A stretch of 50,598 bases of DNA from Tepidibacter formicigenes DSM 15518 (GCF_900142235.1 NZ_FRAE01000014.1:1-50598), one strand, 5' to 3'; positions 22,731 to 31,682 are shown, numbered from the stretch's first letter. Numbers and translations are program-made. Notes: generated by a model from the letters alone, not told the origin.

Positions 22731-23504
22731 ATGATTGGATATGAAATTTTTAAAGAAAAAGTTCATAAAAAAACAGGAATAAATCTTTCTTTATATAAAG
22801 AAAAGCAAATGCATAGGAGATTAGAATCTTTAGCTAGGAGAAATGGCTTTAATAATTTTGAAGATTATTTTAATGCTATAGATAAAGATAAAGAATTATT
22901 TGATGAATTTATAAATTATATGACTATAAATGTTTCTGAGTTTTATAGAAATCCAGAACAATGGAAAGTACTAGAAGCAGATATAATACCTAAGCTTATG
23001 AAAACAAGTAGTAATTTGAAAATATGGAGTGCTGCCTGCTCTACTGGAGAAGAACCTTATTCATTAGTAATGCTTCTTAGTAAATTTATGCCTCTTAATA
23101 AGATAAAGATAATAGCAACAGATCTTGACAAGGAAGCTATGAATAAGGCTAAAATAGGAATTTATTCAGAAAAAAGCTTAAAAAATCTGCCAAAAGATTT
23201 TGTGAATAAATATTTCAATAAAATGGGAAATAATTATGGAATAAAAGATGAAATAAAAAATAGAGTTACTTTTAAACAGCATAATTTATTAAAGGATAGT
23301 TTTTTTGATAATTGTGATTTAATAGTATGCAGAAATGTAATGATATACTTTACAGAAGAAGCTAAGGCTGATATTTACTCAAAATTTAGCAAATCACTAA
23401 AAAAAGAAGGTATATTATTTGTAGGAAGCACTGAACAAATAATAATGCCTAATAAATATAATTTAAAACCTGCAAAAACATTTTTTTATAGGAAATTAAA
23501 CTAA
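22731..23504 (+). CDS. cheR: Chemotaxis protein-glutamate O-methyltransferase CheR
   Basis: The enzyme methylates glutamates of chemoreceptors with SAM. The N-terminal helical domain (residues 1-80) contains INLSLYKEKQMHRRLESLAR. The SAM site is WSAACSTGEEPYSLVMLL, and VCRNVMIYFTEEAK is the conserved late block. The 257-residue length is normal. The ATG follows AGGAGGATAA, so it is probably read with the S1 gene 15 bases upstream. No other che gene is adjacent; the only chemoreceptor in the window lies at 46893. Confidence 0.9.
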   Translation: MIGYEIFKEKVHKKTGINLSLYKEKQMHRRLESLARRNGFNNFEDYFNAIDKDKELFDEFINYMTINVSEFYRNPEQWKVLEADIIPKLMKTSSNLKIWSAACSTGEEPYSLVMLLSKFMPLNKIKIIATDLDKEAMNKAKIGIYSEKSLKNLPKDFVNKYFNKMGNNYGIKDEIKNRVTFKQHNLLKDSFFDNCDLIVCRNVMIYFTEEAKADIYSKFSKSLKKEGILFVGSTEQIIMPNKYNLKPAKTFFYRKLN

Positions 23505-23507
23505 TTA

Positions 23508-23541
23508 AATACTGTTGACTTTATTGGTCAACAGTATTTTT
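23508..23541 (+). terminator. Intrinsic terminator after cheR
   Basis: ATACTGTTGAC / GTCAACAGTAT, a perfect 11-bp stem with a 7-base loop, is followed by TTTTTGG. It closes the long run that starts at 17320. Confidence 0.88.
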
Positions 23542-23543
23542 GG

Positions 23544-23573
23544 TTGTAAGTAGAAATAATAATATGATATAAT
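23544..23573 (+). promoter_or_regulatory. Sigma A promoter of accBCDA
   Basis: TTGTAA (23544-23549), an 18-base gap and TATAAT (23568-23573) are a good vegetative promoter, about 50 bases before the accB start. Confidence 0.6.
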
Positions 23574-23588
23574 ACAGTATAGCGTAGT

Positions 23589-23607
23589 ATTAGTACCAGG
23601 TATAAAA
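23589..23607 (+). promoter_or_regulatory. Candidate FapR operator upstream of accB
   Basis: The sequence ATTAGTACCAGGTATAAAA resembles the FapR palindrome of Gram-positive lipid genes (ATTAGTACC...GGTACTAAT). The left half is exact and the right half is imperfect. It lies just downstream of the predicted transcription start and before the ribosome site, where a repressor relieved by malonyl-CoA would act. fapR is not in the window. Confidence 0.5.
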
Positions 23608-23621
23608 AGGAGGTATAATTT

Positions 23622-24065
23622 ATGAACATAAAAGATATTAAGGAATTAATATTAACTATAGATAGAACTAGCATAAATAAATTTGATATAGAATTGGATA
23701 ATTTAAAATTATCTATAGAAAAAGGAGAAGGTGTACAAAAAAAGGTAGTTACACAAGATGATGATGTGAAAGAAGAAGTATATACACAAGCTTTTGAAAA
23801 AGAAGAAAATGTTAAAAATGAGGAAGATTTACATATAGTTAATGCTCCATTAATGGGAACTTTTTATAGAGCCTCAAGCCCAGATGCTCCCCCATATGTA
23901 AACATAGGAAGTAAAGTTAAAAAAGGAGATAAACTTTGCATACTTGAAGCAATGAAGCTAATGAATGAAATAGAGTGTGAAGTAGAGGGTGAAATTGTAG
24001 AGATATTAGCAGAAAATGAAGAATTAGTAGAGTATGCTCAGCCTCTATTTAAAATTAAAATATAG
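23622..24065 (+). CDS. accB: Biotin carboxyl carrier protein of acetyl-CoA carboxylase
   Basis: The subunit carries the biotin between the carboxylase and the transferase for fatty acid synthesis. The C-terminal biotinyl domain has [18 protein letters not shown] with biotinylated K112. [20 protein letters not shown] lies before it. An N-terminal helix and an acidic linker make up the rest of the 147 residues. The ATG follows AAGGAGG. It is the first gene of accBCDA. Confidence 0.93.
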   Translation: MNIKDIKELILTIDRTSINKFDIELDNLKLSIEKGEGVQKKVVTQDDDVKEEVYTQAFEKEENVKNEEDLHIVNAPLMGTFYRASSPDAPPYVNIGSKVKKGDKLCILEAMKLMNEIECEVEGEIVEILAENEELVEYAQPLFKIKI

Positions 24066-24086
24066 GGCTAGTCAAGGAGGGTATTT

Positions 24087-25457
24087 ATGATAAAAAAACT
24101 GCTTGTTGCAAATAGAGGAGAAATAGCTGTAAGAATAGTTAGAACTTGTAAAGAAATGGGAATAAAAACTGTTGCTATATACTCTGAAGCGGATAAAGAT
24201 TCTTTACATAGATATATGGCAGATGAGTCAATTTGTATTGGGCCAAATAATATAAGTAAAAGTTATAATAGCATAGATAATATAATATATTTAGCTTTAA
24301 AAACTAAATGTGATGCTATTCATCCAGGTTTTGGATTTTTATCAGAAAACTCAACTTTTGCTAGAAAATGTGAGGAAAATAATTTAATATTTGTAGGACC
24401 TAATTTTGATCAAATAGATAAAATGGGGGATAAGTCAACAGCAAGAGAAACTATGGTTGAAGCTGATGTTCCTGTTGTTCCAGGGTCAAAAGGAGTAGTT
24501 TTAAATTTAGATGATGCAATGACTACAGCTAAGGAAATAGGTTATCCTGTTTTAATAAAAGCCTCTAGTGGAGGTGGAGGAAAAGGAATGAGGATAGCTT
24601 ATGATGAAGATGAGTTAAAGGCAAATTTTGATATAGCCAAAGGAGAAGCATTATCAGCTTTTGGAAATGATGAAATGTATTTAGAGAAATATATAGAAAA
24701 TCCAAGACACATAGAAGTTCAAGTATTTGGAGATACATTTGGTAATGTGATTCATTTTGGAGATAGAGATTGCTCTATGCAAAGAAGAAATCAGAAGGTA
24801 GTTGAAGAATGTCTATCCCCTTATCTAGATGAAAGTACTAGAAAAAAACTATATGATGCTGCTGTAAAAGCGGCTAAATCTGTAAATTATATTGGAGCTG
24901 GAACAGTTGAATTTATAGTTGATAAAGATAAGAATTTTTATTTTATAGAAATGAATACGAGAATACAAGTAGAACACCCAATTACTGAAATGATTACTGG
25001 AATTGATTTAATAAAGCTTCAAATATTAATTGCATCAGGTGAAAAAATTCCTTATTCTCAAGAGGATATAGAATTTAATGGTCATGCAATAGAATGTAGA
25101 ATAAATGCAGAGGACCCATTTGAGAATTTCAGACCATCACCTGGAAGAATAGATTCTATACATGTTCCAGGAGGACTAGGAGTTAGATTTGACAGTTTTG
25201 TATATGGTGGATATACTATTCCTCCAATTTATGACTCAATGATAGGAAAGCTAATATGTTGGGGAAAAGATAGAAATGAATGTATAAATAGAATGAAAAG
25301 AGCATTAGATGAATTAATAGTAGAAGGAGTAAAAACAAATATAGAATTTCAAAAAGTACTTATAGAAAGTGATGCATTTATAGAAGATAAGCATCATACT
25401 AAATTCATAGAAAAAGAATTTTTACAAAATTTTAATGTAAAGCAAAATAATATATAA
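24087..25457 (+). CDS. accC: Biotin carboxylase subunit of acetyl-CoA carboxylase
   Basis: The enzyme carboxylates biotin on AccB with ATP and bicarbonate. This is the standard 456-residue form: KLLVANRGEIAVRIVRTCKE at the start, the ATP-grasp loop KASSGGGGKGMRIAY, HIEVQVFGDTFGNVIHFGDR, and EMNTRIQVEHPITE with the catalytic residues. The ATG follows AAGGAGG, 21 bases after accB. Confidence 0.96.
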   Translation: MIKKLLVANRGEIAVRIVRTCKEMGIKTVAIYSEADKDSLHRYMADESICIGPNNISKSYNSIDNIIYLALKTKCDAIHPGFGFLSENSTFARKCEENNLIFVGPNFDQIDKMGDKSTARETMVEADVPVVPGSKGVVLNLDDAMTTAKEIGYPVLIKASSGGGGKGMRIAYDEDELKANFDIAKGEALSAFGNDEMYLEKYIENPRHIEVQVFGDTFGNVIHFGDRDCSMQRRNQKVVEECLSPYLDESTRKKLYDAAVKAAKSVNYIGAGTVEFIVDKDKNFYFIEMNTRIQVEHPITEMITGIDLIKLQILIASGEKIPYSQEDIEFNGHAIECRINAEDPFENFRPSPGRIDSIHVPGGLGVRFDSFVYGGYTIPPIYDSMIGKLICWGKDRNECINRMKRALDELIVEGVKTNIEFQKVLIESDAFIEDKHHTKFIEKEFLQNFNVKQNNI

Positions 25458-25480
25458 AAAATTAGCTAGAGGTGATAGCT

Positions 25481-26332
25481 ATGATAAAAAAATTATTAAA
25501 TAAAGAAAAAGAATATGCTAAAGTTTCTGTAAACAAAAACTTTAAAAATAAAAGTGTAGATGATAAATTTTGGATAAAATGTACTTCTTGTGGTAGTAAT
25601 ATTTTTAAAAAAGAAGTAGAAGAAAATTTAAATATCTGTCCAAAATGCAATTATCATTTTAAACTACCAGCAAGAGAAAGGGTAAATTTATTAATTGACG
25701 AAGGAACATTTGTAGAAATTGATGCCGATTTAACTTCTATAAATATACTTGATTTTCCTGAATACGAAGAAAAATTAAGTAAATACAGTGCTAAAAGCAA
25801 AGAAAAAGAAGCTGTAATTACTGGATATGGAAAAATTAATGATATTGAAGTAGCTTTATGTGTTATGAACCCAGATTTTATGATGGGAAGCATGGGATTT
25901 ATAGTAGGAGAAAAAATAACTAAAGGTATAGAATATGCAATAGAAAATAAACTTCCTATTATTATAGTTTGTGCATCAGGTGGAGCTAGAATGCAGGAAG
26001 GAATAATATCCTTAATGCAAATGGCAAAAACTTCTCAAGCTTTGAAAAAGCTTAGTGAAAATAATTTACCTTATATATCTATACTTACAGATCCAACAAC
26101 AGGAGGAGTTACTGCTAGTTTTGCTATGTTAGGAGATTTAATTATATCAGAACCCAATGCTCTTATAGGATTTGCTGGCCCTAGAGTTATTAAGCAAACA
26201 ATAAAGCAGGATCTTCCTGAAGGATTTCAAAGATCAGAATTTTTACTTGACCATGGTTTTGTAGATTTAATCGTCAATAGAAAAGATATGAAAAATAAAC
26301 TTTATAAAATATTAAAAATTCATGGATGTTAG
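25481..26332 (+). CDS. accD: Acetyl-CoA carboxylase carboxyltransferase, beta subunit
   Basis: AccD and AccA transfer the carboxyl group from biotin to acetyl-CoA. The zinc ribbon uses C34, C37, C53 and C56 (CTSCGSNIF and NICPKC). [20 protein letters not shown] and [17 protein letters not shown] are the crotonase-fold blocks. I place the start at the ATG 25481, which follows AGAGGTGAT; the in-frame GTG at 25472 belongs to that ribosome site. Length with this start is 283 residues. Confidence 0.94.
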   Translation: MIKKLLNKEKEYAKVSVNKNFKNKSVDDKFWIKCTSCGSNIFKKEVEENLNICPKCNYHFKLPARERVNLLIDEGTFVEIDADLTSINILDFPEYEEKLSKYSAKSKEKEAVITGYGKINDIEVALCVMNPDFMMGSMGFIVGEKITKGIEYAIENKLPIIIVCASGGARMQEGIISLMQMAKTSQALKKLSENNLPYISILTDPTTGGVTASFAMLGDLIISEPNALIGFAGPRVIKQTIKQDLPEGFQRSEFLLDHGFVDLIVNRKDMKNKLYKILKIHGC

Positions 26333-26343
26333 GAGGGCTGATT

Positions 26344-27294
26344 ATGAGTAGTAATTTACAAATAGATAAGCCCATTATAGAGCTTGAAAATAAAATTGAA
26401 GAATTTAAAAAAATGTCAAAAGAAAGTAATATAGACTTGTCAATAGAAATAAAAATGTTAAGTGAAAAATTAAGCAAATTAAAGAAAGAAGTATATGAAA
26501 ACTTAACGCCATGGCAAAAGGTAGGCTTAAGTAGAGCTAGTGATAGACCAACAACAAAAGATTATATAGAAAATATATGTAGTGAATTTATAGAACTTCA
26601 TGGAGATAGATTATATAAAGATGATAAAGCAATAATTGGTGGTATAGGATTTATAGATAATACTCCTGTTACTATAATAGGACATCAAAAGGGAAAAGAT
26701 GTAAAAGAGAATATAGAAAGAAATTTTGGAATGCCTCATCCAGAAGGGTATAGAAAGGCTCTAAGACTTATGAAGCAAGCTGAAAAATTCAACAGACCTA
26801 TAATAACATTTATAGATACTCCAGGTGCATTTTGTGGACTTGGAGCAGAAGAAAGAGGTCAAGGAGAAGCTATAGCTAAAAACTTATTTGAAATGAGTGG
26901 TTTAAAGATTCCTATAATATCAATTGTTATAGGAGAAGGAGGAAGTGGAGGAGCTTTAGGTCTTGGAGTATCAAATAAGGTAGCGATGCTTGAACATTCC
27001 ATTTACTCAGTTATATCTCCAGAAGGTCTTGCCAGTATATTATGGAAGGATGCATCTAAAGCTAGTGAAGTTGCAAATATAATGAAGCTTACAAGCAGTG
27101 ATCTATATGAATTAAAAGTTATAGATAAAATTATTAAAGAGCCTCTAGGGGGAGCTCAAAAAGATATAAAATTTACATCTAAAAATATAAAAGAATATAT
27201 ATTAGAAGAAATTCAATACTTCCAAAATAAAAAAATAGAAGATATTATTTCTGAAAGATATAATAAATTTAGAAAAATTGGATATAATTTATAA
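26344..27294 (+). CDS. accA: Acetyl-CoA carboxylase carboxyltransferase, alpha subunit
   Basis: This is the partner of AccD. Blocks include PWQKVGLSRASDRPTTKDYI, the IIGHQKGKDVKENIERNFGM segment, FIDTPGAFCGLGAEERGQGE, and IGEGGSGGALGLGVSNKVAM. The ATG at 26344 follows AGGAGGG at good spacing; the earlier ATG at 26326 overlaps accD and has no ribosome site. That gives 316 residues, normal for AccA. It ends the operon. No fab genes follow, unlike the layout in many clostridia. Confidence 0.94.
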   Translation: MSSNLQIDKPIIELENKIEEFKKMSKESNIDLSIEIKMLSEKLSKLKKEVYENLTPWQKVGLSRASDRPTTKDYIENICSEFIELHGDRLYKDDKAIIGGIGFIDNTPVTIIGHQKGKDVKENIERNFGMPHPEGYRKALRLMKQAEKFNRPIITFIDTPGAFCGLGAEERGQGEAIAKNLFEMSGLKIPIISIVIGEGGSGGALGLGVSNKVAMLEHSIYSVISPEGLASILWKDASKASEVANIMKLTSSDLYELKVIDKIIKEPLGGAQKDIKFTSKNIKEYILEEIQYFQNKKIEDIISERYNKFRKIGYNL

Positions 27295-27398
27295 ATAAAA
27301 AAGAGGGTTTGTACATAAAACGTAGAATATTATATATACGTAAAAATCCTAACTTAAATGCACAAGGAAATATAATAATAACTAAAGGGGGCATAGAA

Positions 27399-27659
27399 AT
27401 GGAAGTATTAAAGGTTTCATCAAAATCTAATCCAAATTCTGTTGCAGGAGCTTTAGCAGGAGTTTTAAGGGAAAAAGGATCAGCAGAAATTCAAGCTATA
27501 GGAGCAGGGGCTTTAAATCAAGCTGTTAAAGCAGTAGCTATAGCTAGAGGTTTTGTTGCACCAAGTGGTATGGATTTAATATGCATACCTGCTTTTACTG
27601 ATGTTGAGATTGACGGAGAAGAAAGAACAGCTATAAAACTTATAGTAGAGCCAAGATAA
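27399..27659 (+). CDS. spoVS: Stage V sporulation protein S
   Basis: This 86-residue Alba-like protein affects the sporulation stage V steps and septation in B. subtilis. The sequence is close to canonical: MEVLKVSSKSNPNSVAGALA, then the ALNQAVKAVAIARGFVAPSG block, and the end ERTAIKLIVEPR. The ATG at 27399 follows AAAGGGGG; the frame is open further upstream (from 27309), but that part is not SpoVS-like. It is a monocistronic unit. Confidence 0.95.
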   Translation: MEVLKVSSKSNPNSVAGALAGVLREKGSAEIQAIGAGALNQAVKAVAIARGFVAPSGMDLICIPAFTDVEIDGEERTAIKLIVEPR

Positions 27660-27663
27660 TAAA

Positions 27664-27698
27664 AAAAGGACCTCGTTTGAGGTTCTTTTAATTTTGAG
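27664..27698. terminator. Bidirectional terminator after spoVS
   Basis: AAAAGGACCTC / GAGGTTCTTTT (one wobble) with a four-base loop and A/T runs on both sides serves spoVS and the opposing small gene that ends at 27688. Confidence 0.8.
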
Positions 27699-27903
27699 CT
27701 TTAAACATTTGAAGCATTAACATTACTTGCTCCATAGTAATTCCATACTGATCTAATAAATTATTAATTATAGGATAAAATTCTTTCATAAGCTCATCTT
27801 TGTTTTCTTTTACCAATTTCTCTACAGAAGGAATTATTTCCTTTATAAATTCTATTTTTTCTTTTTCTGATAAAGAGTCAAATTTTTGAGCAAGTTCATT
27901 CAT
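27688..27903 (-). CDS. Small helical uncharacterised protein (71 aa)
   Basis: The product starts MNELAQKFDSLSEKEKIEFI and ends GITMEQVMLMLQMFKAQN. It is acidic, predicted all-helical, with no cysteine and no membrane span. The ATG follows AAAGGAGGTAA, and a clean vegetative promoter lies upstream (27938-27965), so it is very likely expressed. I know of no characterised family; it may interact with a larger partner through its amphipathic helices. Confidence 0.75.
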   Translation of the reverse strand: MNELAQKFDSLSEKEKIEFIKEIIPSVEKLVKENKDELMKEFYPIINNLLDQYGITMEQVMLMLQMFKAQN

Positions 27904-27937
27904 TTTGCAATTACCTCCTTTTAATATTCACTGTTAT

Positions 27938-27965
27938 ATTATACAAAAAAATTATGTTTTTGCAA
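27938..27965 (-). promoter_or_regulatory. Sigma A promoter of the 71-residue protein gene
   Basis: On the minus strand, TTGCAA (27960-27965), a 16-base gap and TATAAT (27938-27943) are near consensus. Confidence 0.65.
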
Positions 27966-27972
27966 ACAGTAA

Positions 27973-27999
27973 AAATAGCAGCCTGATAGGCTACTTTAT
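27973..27999 (-). terminator. Terminator hairpin downstream of the aminotransferase
   Basis: On the minus strand AGTAGCC / GGCTGCT (one wobble) with a four-base loop is followed by ATTTTTAC. It is the second of two hairpins after the aminotransferase gene. Confidence 0.6.
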
Positions 28000-28007
28000 T
28001 TCTTCAA

Positions 28008-28067
28008 TATATACTAAAAGAAAAGGATTTCCTTGAATTCAAGAAAATCCTTTTCTTTTAGTATATA
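28008..28067. repeat. 60-bp near-perfect palindrome (terminator-like)
   Basis: Arms of 30 bp meet at a central GAATTC with no loop; only the pair 28031/28044 fails. The arms begin TATATACTAAAAGAAAAGG. It lies seven bases after the stop codon of the minus-strand aminotransferase. Without a loop an RNA hairpin would need to open a few central bases. It may end the aminotransferase transcript or stabilise its 3' end. Confidence 0.75.
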
Positions 28068-28074
28068 AGCATTT

Positions 28075-29391
28075 CTATCTTTGAGCTTCAAACTGTCTTA
28101 AAAGTTTAACAAACAATTCAGGAACTTTTGCCATATTTTCAGGAGTGTCTACGAATGAAATTCTAAATTGTGTGTTTCCTGGATTTTTGTCACCTTCTTT
28201 AACATTATAGAATCCTTTCATCGGTGCTGCAAGAAGTGTTGTTTCAATTCCATCGATGTTAACAGACCCTTTCTGTGCGCAGTAAGAAACAAAGTCAATT
28301 GCATCAAATCCAGGTTTTACCACATTTCTAACGTCAATTACTGTATATATGGATGCGTCAGGGCTAGAAACGATTAAACCAGGTTCCAGCTTCTTAAGAC
28401 CGTTATATACATTCAATATTAGTTTTTTGTAGTACTCTCTAATATTCTTGCACCATTGGGCAATTTGTTCCTTGCTTTCATGTGCAAGTGCACCAAATAT
28501 ATACTGACCTATTACATTAGCACAAAGGTTTGCAGTATATTCAGCTACAGAACGGTTGTTGAACTCAGCATTGTCCGTAATCAAAGCACCGATTCTTAAA
28601 CCACAGGCATTCCATACCTTTGAAGCAGTTTCTATACTGATTCTTCTTCCTTCGATTCCAGGTACATCTGCGTCAGTAACTCCCCAGATGCTCACAAGAT
28701 TGCTGCCTTCTTCATAGAAGAGTTCACGATAAGCTTCATCACTTGCCATCCATATGTTATATTTAACACATAATTTAGCTAGTTCTTTAAGTGTTTCATA
28801 ATTGTAGTACTGTCCTGTAGGATTGTCATAAGGTATAACTAGAAGAGCTCCAGGATTATGCATTTTAATTGCTTCTTCGATTTCATTTAGTTCTGGAAGG
28901 CTAAACTTGCCATCTTCACCTAAATTACGCTTTACTGTAACTATTTTACGTCCAAGCCTTTCTGCAAAAGAAATATAATTGGTATAGGCAGGATCAATCA
29001 CCATAAGGGGTTTGTCACTAGTACCTGCGGCACCACAAACACCGATTAACAATAATTCCATAGCACTAGATCCGCCATCTGTTACTTGAATGAATAATTT
29101 ACTTGTATCGAAACCTTCGCAATTAAGGATGTTTCTAAATGCATCCTGACACTCTTGAGTTCCAGCAGTAGTTGAATATCTAACAACACCATTTGCAAAT
29201 GGGCTCTCAGGGGCACCAAGTTCAAACATTCTTTTTTGCATAGCAGGATTTGTAGGTAGTGAAACATTACCAATTCCTACATTGATTACAGCTTCGGGTT
29301 TTACTTTACGTTCCTCGTATTTCATTTGTGCTAGTCTGACAGCTGATGGTGTTCTTGATTTAAAGTGATCTGATAGAATTGGTTTACTCAT
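28075..29391 (-). CDS. Class I/II PLP-dependent aminotransferase
   Basis: This 438-residue fold-type I enzyme probably transfers an amino group between an amino acid and a 2-oxoacid; the substrate is not evident. PLP contacts are visible: DNPTG (N190), DEAY (D218, Y221), ETASKVWN with Schiff-base K258, and GLRIGAL with R266. I chose the ATG at 29391 because AAGGAG lies eight bases upstream; the GTG at 29400 is too close to it. The gene is visibly richer in G+C than its surroundings and uses codons such as CGC, GGC and CTG more often, a sign of horizontal origin. It is a single-gene unit with two hairpins downstream. Confidence 0.85.
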   Translation of the reverse strand: MSKPILSDHFKSRTPSAVRLAQMKYEERKVKPEAVINVGIGNVSLPTNPAMQKRMFELGAPESPFANGVVRYSTTAGTQECQDAFRNILNCEGFDTSKLFIQVTDGGSSAMELLLIGVCGAAGTSDKPLMVIDPAYTNYISFAERLGRKIVTVKRNLGEDGKFSLPELNEIEEAIKMHNPGALLVIPYDNPTGQYYNYETLKELAKLCVKYNIWMASDEAYRELFYEEGSNLVSIWGVTDADVPGIEGRRISIETASKVWNACGLRIGALITDNAEFNNRSVAEYTANLCANVIGQYIFGALAHESKEQIAQWCKNIREYYKKLILNVYNGLKKLEPGLIVSSPDASIYTVIDVRNVVKPGFDAIDFVSYCAQKGSVNIDGIETTLLAAPMKGFYNVKEGDKNPGNTQFRISFVDTPENMAKVPELFVKLLRQFEAQR

Positions 29392-29681
29392 CGATAACAC
29401 TCCTTCTCTTACAAAGTATTTTTTTTAATTTGTAATTTTTTCCTATGTATTTTAAATTTACAATTAAATCATAACATAAAATGCCTTAAAAATCATTAAT
29501 AAATATACAATAAACAGAAAAATTAAAAATTTAAAATAATTCAAAATTCAACTTTTGCATAAAAGTTAATTAATATTTAAAAAATATTAAATTTTGGTAG
29601 ATTACATATTTTATGACTGGTATATTAAATATTAAATTGTTAAAATAAGAAGTGTAAATATAAATTAAAGGAGCTGATATT

Positions 29682-30512
29682 TTGAAAAATTTAGTTAGTA
29701 CCCACTGGCTTAAAAGCAACATTGATAATGAAAATTTAGTTATAGTAGATTGTAGATTTGACTTACAGACTCCATCTTATGGAAGAGACAGTTATAACAA
29801 AGGGCATATAAAAGGTGCTTTTTATATGGATATGAATGAAGATTTAGCAGGAGAAGTAAAAGATCATGGAGGAAGACATCCCCTTCCAGATTTAAATGAG
29901 TTTAAAGAAAAAATAGAAAATATGGGAATAGGAAATGATACTATAGTTGTAGCTTATGATGATGGAGAAATAGCAGGAGCATCGCGTTTTTGGTGGATTT
30001 TAAAGTATTTAGGGCATGAAAAAGTATACATATTAAATGGTGGTATTAAAAAATGGATAGAAAGAAATTATCCTTTAACTAAAGATATACCTAATAAAAA
30101 TAAAAAAGAATTTAAAATAAATTTAAATGAAGAAATAATTGCATATATGTTAGAAGTTAAAGAAAGGAAAGATGAAGAAAGTGTAGCTATTTTAGACTCT
30201 AGGTCAAATGAAAGATATAAAGGAGAAGTAGAGCCTATAGATAAAGTAGCTGGACATATACCAGGAGCTAAAAATTATTTTTGGATGGAAGTTTTAGAAA
30301 ATGATGAATTAAAGGAAAATGAAAAATTAAAGAATCATTTTAAGGACTTGGAAAAATATAAAGAAGTAATAGTCCACTGTGGGTCAGGAATTACAGGATG
30401 TGTAAACTTTTTAGCACTTGATGAAATAGGTATAAAATCTAAACTGTATTTAGGTTCTTGGAGCGATTGGATAAGTTATGATGAAAATGAAATAGCAATA
30501 GGAGAAAAATAA
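29682..30512 (+). CDS. Tandem-rhodanese sulfurtransferase (thiosulfate / 3-mercaptopyruvate type)
   Basis: Two rhodanese domains lie at about residues 1-135 and 150-276. The first (inactive) keeps VDCRFDLQTPSYGRDSYNKG, GHIKGAFYMD and HPLPD. The second carries the catalytic loop HCGSGITG with C233. CGSG(V/I)T loops are typical of 3-mercaptopyruvate sulfurtransferases, but thiosulfate use cannot be excluded. The enzyme moves sulfane sulfur to cyanide or thiols. The UUG start follows AAAGGAGCTG. It is monocistronic with a strong terminator. Confidence 0.87.
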   Translation: MKNLVSTHWLKSNIDNENLVIVDCRFDLQTPSYGRDSYNKGHIKGAFYMDMNEDLAGEVKDHGGRHPLPDLNEFKEKIENMGIGNDTIVVAYDDGEIAGASRFWWILKYLGHEKVYILNGGIKKWIERNYPLTKDIPNKNKKEFKINLNEEIIAYMLEVKERKDEESVAILDSRSNERYKGEVEPIDKVAGHIPGAKNYFWMEVLENDELKENEKLKNHFKDLEKYKEVIVHCGSGITGCVNFLALDEIGIKSKLYLGSWSDWISYDENEIAIGEK

Positions 30513-30548
30513 GGTAAAGAAATTTTTTCTTTACCTTATTTTTATTTT
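30511..30548 (+). terminator. Intrinsic terminator after the sulfurtransferase
   Basis: The perfect 12-bp stem AAGGTAAAGAAA / TTTCTTTACCTT has a short T loop; ATTTTTATTTTATT follows. Confidence 0.85.
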
Positions 30549-30593
30549 ATTAATTGTACATAATAAAATATATGATTAATTAGAGGTGAAAAT

Positions 30594-31682
30594 ATGAATG
30601 AGTCTCTTACAAATAGACAAATAGCTTTTGTTATATTTGGAGTAATAGTAGGGTATGGAATTATGTCTCTTCCTAAAAATATTGCTGAAAATATAGGAAC
30701 AGGAGCTTGGATTGTTTTAATAGGTGCAACAGGTATAGCTGTTATATTTACATATGTATTTACATATCTAGCATATATTCATAAAAATAAAACTCTTTGT
30801 GAATATAGCGAAATATTAACAGGAAAATTTATATCAAGATTAATAGTATTTATATATACTGTAGAGTTTTTTTTATTTTCTTCATTAGTAATCAGAGCAG
30901 CTTCTGAAGTAATTAAATTGAATATATTATTAAAAACACCTATTTGGTCAATATCCTTATTATTCTTTATAGTTATATACTATGCTGTAATAAAAGGATT
31001 AAGAGTAGTTGGAAGAATTTGCGAATTATATGGATTTGTAATTATTATAATTATGTTATTTACACATATTCTTTTATTTACTCAAGGAGAATTAATAAAT
31101 TTAAAGCCTTTTATTCTTCCATTAAGTATAAAAACATATATTAAAGCATCTGTAACAACTGTAATTCCTCTTTTGGGAATAGAAGTTATTGCTTTTATTC
31201 CTTTTGATAAAAATAATAATAAAAAAGTATTTAAATATGGAATCTTAATGACAATATTTATAGGTTTTTTATATATACTTGTAGTTGAATCGTGTATATC
31301 TGTAATGGGAGTTGATACAATTATAAACTATCATAATGCATTGCTTGCAACTATAAGAAGAGTTGACATAGAACAGCTTCAATTTTTTAGAAGGTTAGAT
31401 GGATTTGTTTTATTAATATGGATAATGGCTGTATTTACAACAGCTACTTTATTTTCATATGGAACATCTTTTTTTGCTAGTAAATGTTTTAATGTTGAAT
31501 TTAAAATTATCACACCAATTGTAATAATTTTATCATTTATAGTATCTTTAATTCCAAAAACCACTATGGAAGTAAGAAATATATTAGATTATATAGGATA
31601 TTTAGCAATAATTAATGGAGGAGTAATACCATTAATATTATTAATAATAACAAAGGTGAGACGGTATGATAAAAAAATTTAA
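30594..31682 (+). CDS. Spore germination receptor permease subunit (GerAB/GerKB family)
   Basis: The B subunit of a Ger germinant receptor is an amino-acid-permease-like protein with about ten membrane segments in the spore inner membrane, thought to bind the germinant. The N-terminus LTNRQIAFVIFGVIVGYGIM followed by SLPKNIAENIGTGAW is diagnostic, and GLRVVGRICELYGF is another family block. It has 362 residues. The ATG follows AGAGGTGAAA. It overlaps the C-subunit gene by 17 bases. CATAATA at 30559-30565 resembles a sigma G -10, but no -35 is evident. Confidence 0.9.
   Translation: MNESLTNRQIAFVIFGVIVGYGIMSLPKNIAENIGTGAWIVLIGATGIAVIFTYVFTYLAYIHKNKTLCEYSEILTGKFISRLIVFIYTVEFFLFSSLVIRAASEVIKLNILLKTPIWSISLLFFIVIYYAVIKGLRVVGRICELYGFVIIIIMLFTHILLFTQGELINLKPFILPLSIKTYIKASVTTVIPLLGIEVIAFIPFDKNNNKKVFKYGILMTIFIGFLYILVVESCISVMGVDTIINYHNALLATIRRVDIEQLQFFRRLDGFVLLIWIMAVFTTATLFSYGTSFFASKCFNVEFKIITPIVIILSFIVSLIPKTTMEVRNILDYIGYLAIINGGVIPLILLIITKVRRYDKKI

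Noticed and set aside
27309-27398. N-terminal extension of SpoVS from a TTG at 27309
   Set aside because: SpoVS proteins start at MEVLKVS, and the ATG at 27399 has its own strong ribosome site. The upstream codons are not SpoVS-like.
28168-28377. 69-codon frame on the plus strand
   Set aside because: It is antisense to the aminotransferase. The Cys/Arg-rich product is a reading artefact.
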